Positions 34,618 through 45,122 of a stretch of DNA of 64,000 nucleotides are shown one piece after another. A program made the translations under genes and the position numbers. Origin of the DNA: Pezizomycotina sp. ARF18 (taxonomy: Eukaryota > Ascomycota); assembly GCA_002224055.1 (NCBI GenBank), contig AZLU01000015.1, positions 230,001-294,000 on the forward strand, in the 5' to 3' direction. The notes below the pieces were generated by a model. The model was not told the origin of the DNA, did no database searches, and worked only from the letters and a program-made list of their open reading frames with translations. Each line of letters begins with the position of its first letter. Position 1 is the first letter of the stretch.

Positions 34618-37333
34618 TTAAAAACAATAATAAAATCCACTGCGGCAAGCAAGCACTTCATCTCCACGGCTGCCTGTTCGCCGACGTCTCCCCCCACCAA
34701 CAGGCGGGGTGTTGTTCTTCGGCGGCAAGCTCATCCTCTTATTTCCAATCTTACCCGCCGGAGCAACCATCTTGCCACCAGCCAGCCCAAGTTCGGGAGT
34801 GCAGCCGGCGAATCCGCCCTCTCGCTTCCATCGTCATTGCGAGCGTTGGGGCTCACGGCGTTCGACTTGCCCAGCGCGCTTGCCGGCCTCATGCCGGTGT
34901 AGCCACCGCCGGCACCGTAACCGGAACTCTTCACGTACTTGTACTGCTTCTTCCCTGTCGCGGGAGCGACGCCGACGCGGAGACCGAGCGGCTTTGGTGA
35001 GCTCGTCGTGCGACGTTCGCCGCATGCTCATCGGTGGGGCCTTGAGCGTGGCGCGCTTGTTAGTCGGAGTCGGGAGACGGCCGAAGCGAGCGAAGACCGC
35101 GATTGCTAGACCCGTCGCGGAAGAGATACTGCTCGCCGAGAACCAGGGTGCTCGAACCGGCATGGACAGCCTCGAAGAAGATCCAGTCTTCGGCGTGCTG
35201 CGCGACGTTATCGATTCCCGACGGTAAGGGCTGGGAGTCGTAAGCGTCAGCGGCTTGAAGTTGTGACCAATTTGACTACCCTTAGTATTCGTAGAGGCGT
35301 TCCACCGGGGTCTGTCGGCGGAAGCGGAGATAGGGGTTTTCGCTACGGTAGCGGGAGATTAGCGGACAGCGGCGTAGCGTAAGAGAACCTGCGATTGTTG
35401 TTGCCGGTGCCTGACGCCGGTGAGCTGCCGCGGGAGCTGGAGTTAGAGAGGACGTTTAGATTTGCGCCGCCCGACGGCAGGCGTGAACCTCCGGCCGGCC
35501 CGATGGAACAAGTGGGGAAGAGAACGACCGAGTATTCTGATAGCTGTGGCCGAGGATGATGCGGGACGATTATGGACCCGTGGTAGTCTCGACGGCGAGG
35601 TTGGTGGACCCGGGCTCCTACCTGTCGGCTTAGCAATGTCCATTATGACGCTGCTGGCGGGGAGGTAGTCGCCGACTGCATGTTCGAGCCGCCGTTGATT
35701 GAAGCCGACACCGGAAGGATTCCTGAGACTGGCTCAGGTCTATATCGGCAAGTCGTGCGTCGAGCTCGTTCATTTCTGACTCTAGCTTCTTCCAGTGGTT
35801 CCGCAGGTCGGAGTGCAGGCGCAGAATCTCACCGTTCACGGTCAACCTATCGTGCACTCCTTTATCGACGATGGCTAAAATCGGTCGATGGCGGGGCCTG
35901 TATAATTTGTCAGCATAAACGACTGCGAACTATATAAAAGAAAGGAGCTTACCGTAGTGAGTCTTTTTAGCCTCATAACTCTCCGCCATCTTCAGTAGAC
36001 CACCTTCTGAACCAGGATTGATGGCTTCCTCGGTAGTAGCCTTGAGCTTATCAACACTCCTCTGGACGCTTTCCATCATCTTGCTGGCTTGTTTCCCAGC
36101 ATTTCGGAATATAGCAACCCATTTGTCCTCTCCCAATTCCTTCTTAAGAGATTCGGCGTCGGATTCGAGGCGCTTCCATTTCTTCTCTAGGTTCTTCCTC
36201 CTCATTTCTAGGTCCTCACAAGCACTCGAAAAGTATCTTCGGCCCGCATCTGGAAGGAAGATATCCGCATCGGCAAAAAGTCTAGACTAGCCCTAAGTGG
36301 CTGCATCCGTGCGAATAGTCCCAATAACTGCGACGCGTCCTCGGCCATCGGCTGGCTCGGTTTCGTCATTCCTGCTGTAGATATTATTGACGCACGTTTA
36401 TTGTGGCCTTTCCCACCTTCCACAATCGAAGCGATCGACTCTATCGTATCGGTTCCATCGGGTTCGGCACCTTTGTGCCTCTCTCCTCCATTTCAAAGAC
36501 CAGGGTCTGGCACGCCTCGATCTCCTGCTGTATGTCGCTAAATATTGTCGTCCACAGCTCGATCCACTCCATTGCCGTTTCCACCTGGTCTTTGATCCCC
36601 TTCAAGAGATCTTGCACGTCCTTCCACTCGTCCAAAGTGGCTTCCATCTCATCAACGATCGTCTTGAGAAGTTTTGGTGAGACATCTCCCACGTCTTCGC
36701 GCAACTGACCTCTTCAATGCAGCTCACGTACACGCGAACGAGGCCGCCAAACTTACTGACGGCACCCTCAACATCCGCTAGCGATTGTTGACCCTGCGCA
36801 GCCCACTCGACGTCATCCTCTGCATCCAGCCCTCTCAGTACGGTCTTCGCAGTCTGTATCCACCGGTGGATCTGCGGCCCGGCGACCCGTAGTTTTTTCC
36901 GCCGCTTCGTTCGCCGAGGGCAGGGATGTTATCCTTGCTTGAGTTCGATGTCGAGAGGCATGCTGAGGGACGTCAACCGAGATAGCTGGGCCGCAAAACG
37001 TCGTCCGTGATAGCGTTGAGATGGATGCCGCGCGACGGAGCGTAGGTGTAGGAGCGAAAGGGTCGGACGGTTGCGTGGCGGCGGGTTCAGACCACGGCAG
37101 ATCCGTCGCGTTGCCGTTGCCGTTGCCGTTGATACCGTTCTTAACGTCATTCTGCTGTGAGGGATAAGGGGCGATGGGTTGATGGACGAAGAAGGGGGTG
37201 TGATGGTATCTGGGATAACGACGTGGTCTTTGGGAGGAGGCGGCGGCGGAGGGGGTGTTATCGCGCCATTCCCTCCGCTAGGCTGCGCATTCTCATAGTG
37301 ATGGTTTCCGTTGCGAAGAATGTCATCGGACAT
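34618..37333 (-). CDS. KAR9: Kar9-family spindle-orientation protein
   Basis: A cytoplasmic linker that couples astral microtubules (through EB1/Bim1) to the actin/myosin system and positions the spindle or nucleus. ATG 37333 opens MSDDILRNGNHHYENAQPSG and a proline run. The conserved Kar9 core then reads in order: RWIQTAKTVLRGLDAED with VEWAAQGQQSLADVEGAVSK near 36.8 kb, LREDVGDVSPKLLKTIVDE, AMEWIELWTTIFSDI, CQTLVFEMEERG, LLGLFARMQPLRASLDFLP, RRKNLEKKWKRLESDAESLK, KWVAIFRNAGKQASKM, SYEAKKTHYGK and VNGEILRLHSDLRNHWKKLE. The C-terminal 350 residues are Ser/Pro/Arg-rich and disordered, with GRLPTPTNKRATL, which resembles known EB1-binding motifs. Introns interrupt the core near 35.9 and 36.2 kb. 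Several frame changes occur, mainly in the low-complexity ends. The end chosen is TAA 34618-34620. Confidence 0.86.
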
Positions 37334-37589
37334 TCCGAGCGACAGGGCGGGGGATCCAATGGAGTTAACAAAGGGATCGATAACGCTAATGTTGGAAGTC
37401 TCGTCGATAAGTGAAGATGATTGTTATCGAAAAAAAGTGGTGCGGGGAATTTCACAAAAATAAAAGATCGCCGTTGTAAAAAAAAAAAAAAAAAAAAACT
37501 GGATTTCTAGAATGATTCTAGAATAAAACAGAGGCAGCGCCTTTAACCGGTTAGAAAGAGAGTCAGATGGGGATGAATAATAGGTGATG

Positions 37590-37622
<33 letters not shown>

Positions 37623-39963
37623 GAACGGAGATAATGCTGTTCCTGCGGAGAATCTGACAAAGATGAAGAAGGAAAGGGAATGAGAAGAAACAAGAAACAG
37701 CAGTAGGAAAAGAATAGAAAAAAGGGAGGAAAGGAAAAGAAAGAAGAAAGGACCCAACGTGCAAGGGGTTCGTCTGAAATTTCGCCGATAAACACGCAAA
37801 GGAGATTGAGGGAGATTGCGCTAGTGCGAATACAAATATGTAGGCGAGAAATGAGATTTGAAAGGATAATCCTCCCTCCTCTCCTCTTTGACGAACGTTT
37901 TTTTTTTGATATTAAAGAAAAAAGGGGAACAGAACAAAGGCAGACTACCACGAGTATGAATGTAATAAGGCAACAGAACTTACAGTTGAGTATATATATA
38001 TTTTGAAGCTGTGAACGTTTTTGTTTCTGAGACTTGGAGATGTTGAGGGAGGAGGAGGTTTGTTTTTATTTGAAGGATTTTGTTGACAAAATAACAAGAA
38101 AAAGGAAGGAGGGGAGTAGAAAAAAGAAAGAATAGAAAAATAATAATAAAAAATAAAAATAAAAAAATAAAATAGAATTTTTATTTTTTTTTTTATTTTT
38201 CTTTAGTCTTCACGCGGCAAAACTCGCAAAAGGCGAAGAATCCGAACATCACTCAAGTTATTATCAGTATTCATCAGTATTCATTATAATTATATTTGAT
38301 ACCAAGTATACTTTGATTGTTTTTTTGTTCGATTTGATTCTAATTGTAGATATATATAATAGTTGAATATTCTACGATATAGGAAGGCAAATTCCATATT
38401 CCTCTGAATACCGAGATCACTGCCAAAGAGCGAGCGAACTGGCTCCGTGTTTAGGATTTCTCGCCAGGGATGTTTTCAATATCATCTCTTTTTCTTTTCT
38501 CGGCTTCTTTTTTGGAGCTTCATCGCCATCTTCAAGGCTAACCAGGGGTTAGCGCTGCGAGCAAAAAAGAACTGTGACATCAAGAGCCCTATTACTGTCA
38601 TCCGGAGGACCGTTGGCTGGACCTTCGCCGCCGATTCGCCTGCAGGTCTTTTTAGCAGCTTTGGGTCTTTGACGCCCTGACGAATGAATTGGACGCGTCC
38701 TATTCCTCGCTACCTCGCCACGCTAAACCTGCAGACGAACCAGGTGCCAGAACAGACAGTATAAAAACAGGGCTCAACGTTACTTGTTTTAAACAGGAAA
38801 AAAAAAAAAAAAAAAAAAGGAGAACTGTAAACACCTTACGCTTGATGCTTTATGCTGATAAGAAAAAAAAACCCAGGGCAAGACTATACATATGCAATGG
38901 AGGGGCAGATAACGCACAATGATAGCTTATCAATTTACAAGGACATGACAGGGCAAGGCATCATTCTTCAAGGAAGAGAAACAAAACGAAGAGGACCTTA
39001 AACTGTGTGCAGAAAGAAGAAGAACGAGTTCCTAAAATTCCTAGAAATCCTAGGCCTTTTCCTTGTGCTGCGTTGGCCTTATGCACAATGATCACGCTGT
39101 GCTTTTGGTGCAGGAAAAAAAATTCACATGTGATGCAGAGAGGATCGATTTACAATTATCTTATCTATAGCATCTAATCTAATCTCCTATCATTCAAGCC
39201 TCCAGATCTCTTGGCATCGCATCCACAGAACTTTTTGAATTTTGAACCACAAATTTTCCTGAACGCGCTCGTAAGGATTTGAACTACACACACAAAAGTT
39301 TCCTCGCCATACCAAATAAGAATAGTTCCTGTCAACTCCCCGAATTCACAAGATCACGCCTTCTCCGGTGAATCGAATCGAGTTTTAGAAAAGTAGAGCA
39401 CAGCAATTCTTACCCTCTGTTCTTCTTATTAAATAGGTAGCCTCTCCTCCTTGTCATCCCGTCGAGCGTATCCCTTTCTTATTCTAACAAGCATAAACGC
39501 GGATCCCTGCTAGACACACGCTTGAAGCATCCTGGAAACCGTCACTAAGGAATCGTGAGTACGTCTCAGCGTGATCCCGTTGTGCGACATTGCCCAGTAG
39601 CGGCGGTGTCAGAGAGCCTCTTGCCTCTAGCTACGATTGGTAACCAGTTTATTGTCTTGACAGGCCCCGGAGCACCGTTCCTTCTTCTTTCCTCTCTTTC
39701 ATCTGCCGCATTGAGGGATTGACGACGACCCACCCCCCCCAGAGCTTAACCGACTACCTTAGCCATATCAGTTGAGGAAATTATACCCCTAAGAAGGAAA
39801 GTGCTAAGGAAGATACTAAGGGTATAAGAGAAATTATTGAGAAATTTTTCTTGTAGTAAATTTTTTTCCTGGGGTATTTTTATTATTTTTAATTTACTTT
39901 TTAAATTTTTTTTTTCCCTTCCCTTTCCTTTTTTTCTTTTTCTTTTCTTTTTTTTCTCCTTCA
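37334..39963. other. Long divergent intergenic region with microsatellites
   Basis: About 2.6 kb between KAR9 (minus) and the SSR4-like gene (plus). It contains an A run at 37479-37498, an (ATT/AAT)n microsatellite at 37590-37621, A/T-rich triplets near 38,130-38,200 and an A run near 38,799-38,818. From about 38.4 to 39.7 kb there is mixed sequence with short open frames but none that I recognise; the missing N-terminal half of the SSR4 protein is not visible here. Confidence 0.55.
37590..37621. repeat. (AAT)n microsatellite
   Basis: About ten uninterrupted AAT/TAA triplets in the spacer upstream of KAR9. Confidence 0.95.
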
Positions 39964-42204
39964 ATATGATATACCACCAGGCCAGCATTACAACCCGCAG
40001 GTATGCAACAGTTTGTGGCAGCGCAACAAAACCAACAGCACATGCAGCAGATGGCCCAGCAGAATCCAGCAATGATGCAGCAACACATGGCGGCAGCGGC
40101 GGCTCAGCAACAGGCGGCAGCGGCGGCAGCACAGCAGCAACAGCGGATACGGACCGGATCCACGCAGGCGGCGGCGGGCTACCACGCTTCCCCGTCGCCG
40201 GCGCCGGTGCAGGTTCGGCCAGCAGCGCCCACGCCCGCGAAACGCCGAGGACCGTCCGGCCACCAAGTCGCAGCCGCAGCAGCGCAGGGAGGAGGGACGT
40301 CCGCAGCCGCAATGGCAGCGCTGCGCACCCGTACCTCACGACGAGGAAGACACGTCCCACGGTGACTTTTTGGACTTCGTAACGCCGCGGGAGATCGCCA
40401 CGACCGCTACCAGCTGATGCACGAGTACATGGAGGAAGTATTCTCGAGCCCTTACAAAACTTCACAGATCGTCGACGAGAACGACCCCCGCAGGAACCTC
40501 GTGCTGGCGATGCGGTGCGGCTGACTGACGCATCTTCGACGCGACGACGGGAAACCCCGTCGGCGATCTGACGAAGGAGCAAGCGTGCGTTAAAGTGTCC
40601 GAGCGCGCGAAAAAGAATGATCGATGACACGAAGAAGGAGATGGCAAGTATGGATCCAGGCAGAAGCGCACGCTCGAGAAGTTTACGAAGCGCGGGGAGG
40701 TCCTCAAGCAGGTGTACAAAGAGCAGAGGAAAGAATCGTACGATATGTGGAACGAATTCGCGCGTTCGCTGGGCATGCCGACGCGGACCCCGCTCAGAAC
40801 AGAGGAGGGTGGGCATCGACCAGGAGCTCGAAGCCCGCAAGCCGAAGAGCTGACAAAGGTCGTCGAAGACCTCTACAACATTAACATCGAGCTCGACCGG
40901 CCCGCTGTCAAAGTGGTCGCCGAGGGACAAGGTTTACATCAGCGAAGAAATGAGACGCGCCGCGGAAGCGGAGGCGGAGGCCGCGGCCCAGGCCGCAAGG
41001 GAGAAGGAACAGGCCGATATCATGATGGCCAACGCGGCAGCGGAGGAAGCGGCGGCGCAAGCAGCGCAGGCGGCAGCGGAAGCAGCAGCAGAGCAGCAGC
41101 CGTAGCCTCCCCGCAGGTTGCCGCGGTTAGTAACCCGACGACGGTAGCGGGAGGAGGAGACCTACCCGTTCCGGCCACGTCCGCGGCGGAAGGAGGGCAG
41201 CTTCCCCGGCGACGGCTCAGCCGTCAACAACCACTGGAAAGGACCCTGTTGCTGTAATACCCGTTGTCGTTGGTAACATCCATAATAACGCCCGTGCTCC
41301 TGCAGAAACCAACCCCGCCGCGATCCCAACAACCACGGCTACTACGATCGCCGCCACCACCGCTCCTACTACCGTCACGGCTACGACTCCGGTACCCGCC
41401 CCAGCGGCCTTGACGCCCTCGACGCATACCCCCGCGGCGCAATCCGGAAACGCCTGCGCCAGCCGTACCCGCAGAAACCCAAGACAACGATACGCCGATG
41501 ATGGACGCGCAGCCCGAGGCAAAGGACACCGCCATCACCGACAGCGCCATGGACGAGGATCCATCCTCCATGTTCGACGGTCCTCCGCCGCAGACGACGC
41601 GTTCGCCGACATCATGGGTGCCGCCGTCGACCTATCCTCGTCCAACAGCGCGAACCAAACTCCAATCCCACACCTCCCGCCGCCGTCCCGTCTCCGCACC
41701 CTGCATCGAGTACGCCCGCCGTAGCAAGCCCGCACATCCAACACCGCAACCTGGAACTCCCGGCGCTGGCGGATTAACTCCGGGCGGTAGGACGCCAGCG
41801 CATCCGTCCCGTCTCCTTACCGAACACCGCGACTCCGGAGGTAGAAGCGAGGGTTAAAGAACTTACTCCGTCCGCCGTGGAGCCGTCGGCGGCGATAAAC
41901 CGAGCGACGAACCGCCGACTGTTCCCGGTGAGGAGTTTGTTCCGGAGGACTTTTTAGCGGATAATAGTGGGAATGTAGCGATCGAGCCAGGGAAGAGTTC
42001 TGTTCCTGTTAAGAGTCCTGGCGTGCCGACGCCTGTTCCCTGCGGCGGGGACACCGCAGCCGGAAGCGGCTGTTGGAGGGGAAGGGTTGGGTGTACCGAC
42101 ACCAGTGGTGCGGAGGTCAACAACGTGCTACGTCGCCGAAACCTCAGGAAGCAGCTGGAGGAGGGGAAGCACCTGCTGCGACGTAGGGATGGAAAGTTTA
42201 AATA
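39964..42204 (+). CDS. ssr4: SWI/SNF and RSC complex subunit Ssr4-like, C-terminal part
   Basis: A nuclear subunit of SWI/SNF-type remodellers. The first clear coding signal is DIPPGQHYNPQ near 39,970, followed one frame over by a Gln/Ala/Met-rich stretch from 40,003 (MQQFVAAQQNQQHMQQMAQQ) and APTPAKRRGPSG. The diagnostic Ssr4 block DEEDTSHGDFLDFVTPREIA lies near 40,340-40,395, then YQLMHEYMEEVFSSPYKTSQ, a helical segment (GEVLKQVYKEQRKESYDMW; LTKVVEDLYNINIELDRPA) and YISEEMRRAAEAEAEAAAQ with a long Ala-rich coil near 40,935-41,103. An acidic Ser/Thr/Pro/Ala tail follows (MDEDPSSMFDG, ADIMGAAVDLSS), spread over frames; the last plausible stop is 42202-42204. Family members normally have a conserved N-terminal domain of roughly 200 residues, and I cannot find it upstream, so the 5' part is lost, misassembled or too interrupted to see. 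Confidence 0.7.
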
Positions 42205-42451
42205 GGACAGAAGAGGTTGTTGCTACGGTTCTAATATAAAAATCAATTATGATTTACACAGACATTACAGGCTGCATACGTTGTTGGGGTGGCAGTAGCC
42301 GTTACCATTACCAGTATTATTATTTTCGTTCCGCTACGGGAGTTTTTAATGCACACAAATCACTTTTTTGTACTATTAATAACAAAACAAAATGCAAGCA
42401 AAGACAGACAAGGAATTTGAAATTCTGCTATGAGAGAAAGCTTTCCATATT

Positions 42452-42493
<42 letters not shown>

Positions 42494-42925
42494 GATTATG
42501 AGACGCTGGAGTGTGAATATCAGTCTATTTCTTTATTTCTCTCGGGCTAGGCAAGAACTTGGACGCACTAGTAACCGATAATAAAGTGATAAGAATACTA
42601 ACGGATTTATCGCGACTAAGAGAATTCCATTTAAATGATTATATAATAAACATCTACCGTTACTATCTGGAGGCCTTCCCTGGCATCTCAAAGTCAGTGC
42701 ATGCGACTTTAATAAACCCAAGCATCCAATAGTCTCTCCGTGTTTCCCTTGAACAAGGAATTCAATTACAGCCCATTCTGATCACCTTTAACAGAAATCA
42801 AGCGAATCGATCCGATATACAATCATAAGAAAGCAAAAACCAAATACGATTGCGAATGTTAAAAACGAAAATCTCGAAAAAAAAAAAAAAAAACAAAAAA
42901 GGAAAAGAACAATAATCCACAGTGA
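42205..42925. other. Spacer between convergent genes
   Basis: 3' regions of the SSR4-like gene and the unknown minus-strand gene. An A run of 34 occupies 42456-42489 and another A-rich run is at 42,880-42,900. No gene is seen. Confidence 0.6.
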
Positions 42926-44186
42926 TTAATCCACCTCCACAATCACTTCAAACCCTCTCATAAACCCCCTCCTCACATCCATAACAACCCAACTCCCCAC
43001 CCTCCATCCCACTCCTTCTCATACGCCTCAAACTACCCTTCGCTCCCGCAACGCACCCCCCGCGCGCCTCGCGACATAATCAGCAGGCTTAACAGCACCC
43101 TTCTGCTGCGCCATAGCCCACGCCCGTCCTTCGCATCTCCAATCTCCCTCCTAAAGTACCATGCGAAAAGCCTCGCCGCAAATCCGCCCGGTAGCGCACG
43201 CGTAAACCACAGCAGCGTCAATACTCCCGAAATTCCACCGGCGACGACAGACTTTGCGAGAAGTCCGAGGAATTGTAGCGGCAGCGCCGGGAGGGAAGAT
43301 CCGCGAACTATACCGAAGGAAATAAGACTACTGCGGAGCGTATAGTCCGGCGTCGCGATGAGCGGTTTATTATTAACATCGTGATGACGAAGCGGTAGTA
43401 CCCGTCGTTCGTCCTATCCAGTGGATTATGGATGGAAATGTGCGTTACAGAAGTAAATCGCGAGTATTTGCGTTTGTTGCGCCTGCTTCGGAGAGCGCGA
43501 GGGCGTTGATGTCGATTTCGCGGATTTGTTTTACGGAGGACTTTGACGGGATTGCGGTGAAGTGGGAGTTGTAGAGGAAGAGACGTAGCGATTTGTGGTT
43601 GTCGATGAGGGTGTGCAAGTTACGTTTGGGTTACGTCTAGCCAGTCCTTTTGTGGCCGGCGAGGTATTTGGCGCCGCGCCAGCCGAGGATTCCGCTGTAA
43701 TATCAATATAACGTATTAGCAATCGTACTTTGGATGTTCCGTCATAAGCACCTTAGCGCTTTCGGTTTAAGGTGGAAACGCAGATGATAGATGGTCGTTC
43801 TGATAAATCAAATCGGAAGCGATATCAAAAGGAAAGGGAATACATACGCCCTCACCCCTTCCTAACCCTATAAACTTAAACCCCTCCGGTAATCCCTCCC
43901 ATCCTATGGAAAACAGCGAAATCAACAGCCTGATTAACAAGCACCAATTTATCCCTATTTCCGATCCTAAAAGCCGCAAAGTCTTCGTTTAGGACGAGGG
44001 ACGGGCCGAGGTATGCTGATGCGGAGTAGCGGAATACGCCGATGATACTGCGGAGGGACAGGACGGTTGAGAAGAGGGTTTGCGGAACGCGAAGGAGAAG
44101 GGGGATTGTGCTGGAGGTGCTGGCGGGACGCTGGGAGGAACTGCTGGTTATGAGGAGGAAGAGGATGAGGAGATTAGGCGGGACAT
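42926..44186 (-). CDS. Unidentified protein, possibly membrane-associated
   Basis: Coding-like sequence runs on the minus strand from about 44186 to TAA 42926-42928, split by an intron-like gap near 43.69-43.85 kb and by several frame changes. Readable parts in order: STIPLLLRVPQTLFSTVLSL, IGVFRYSASAYLGPSLVLNE, FRIGNRDKLVLVNQAVDFAV, GILGWRGAKYLAGHKRTG, SLRLFLYNSHFTAIPSKSSV, VKQIREIDINALALSEAGAT, YTLRSSLISFGIVRGSSL, VVAGGISGVLTLLWFTRALP with FAARLFAWYFRREIGDAKDG, and the end RRGFMRGFEVIVEVD. One strong hydrophobic segment (ISGVLTLLWF) suggests membrane contact. I do not recognise a family. The start is placed at the first ATG upstream of the coding-like part and is weak. Confidence 0.45.
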
Positions 44187-45122
44187 GTTGATGACGCTTC
44201 TTGTTTTTTTTGGGTGATGTTAAGAGAATGGAGGTAGAATATGAATGATTGGTTGGATGTTTTGTATAAAAAGAGAAAATGAAATGAACTATATATTTTT
44301 ACATGAGAGGGGGGGCGACTTTTATATTCTGGGTTGGTTCTGGAATTGGTCTCCGAAGTGTCGTGAGTGTGTGGAGTGTGAATGTCGACGTCACTTTTTG
44401 GGTTTTTGGGCAATTTATTGATAAGATATTTAAATCTATTATAGTTAGTGGGATCGACCAGGGTAAATGTAAAACCGTGCTGTTTTATGTCACGCAATTA
44501 TCAAGGGACCAAGGTCGACATCTCGGATGCGTAGTCCACCGACGATGAACAGAAAGCACGATCATGAAAGGTTTTCCATTATGAATAGTACTAATATAAT
44601 TGTTATGGTAATATTTAAATTTATAGATACCAAATTGAGCATTGGGTATTAAAAGTGTGCCAAATTTATGCGCTTCCTGGTATTAATATTCTCAATAAAA
44701 GCAAAAAAGACCAAAACGCCAGTCTTCCAAGGAAGAAGGGAAAGAAAAATATTTCAAAACGCAAAATAAAAATAAGTGGTCACTTGGAAACAAAAAGCTG
44801 CTGAAGTTGAGATAACGTTAAAGGAAGTGACTAATTGCTTGTTTGATTAAGAATAAACCCGCTTTTTGATGAATTATATAGGAAAAAAAAAACTAAAAAC
44901 AATAAAACTCCTCCGTTTCTCCATGGTGTTTTTGGCTCCTGTTAAGTAAGAATGATATCAAGAACTTATTAGTTTTCTTCGTGGGTAGAAGATATTAAAA
45001 CATCCCTGAAAGGAACACTTTGATGTAGGACATTATTAAAAGGATGTATGTTTGTTAACAAAGAGGATAAAAGATCTAAGATTTGAAAATCAGAAAAAAA
45101 AAAACCAATTATTTCCACCACC
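44187..45122. other. Intergenic region, no gene seen
   Basis: AT-rich spacer between the start of the unknown protein and the 3' end of the tyrosinase gene, both on the minus strand. Short open frames here have no recognisable content. A runs occur near 44,882-44,891 and 45,093-45,103. Confidence 0.55.

Noticed and set aside
39746-40930. A 394-codon open frame on the minus strand opposite the SSR4-like gene
   Set aside because: Its content is Leu/Arg/Ala low-complexity mirrored from the Gln/Ala-rich sense strand and ends in the pyrimidine tract; the plus strand carries the conserved Ssr4 block.
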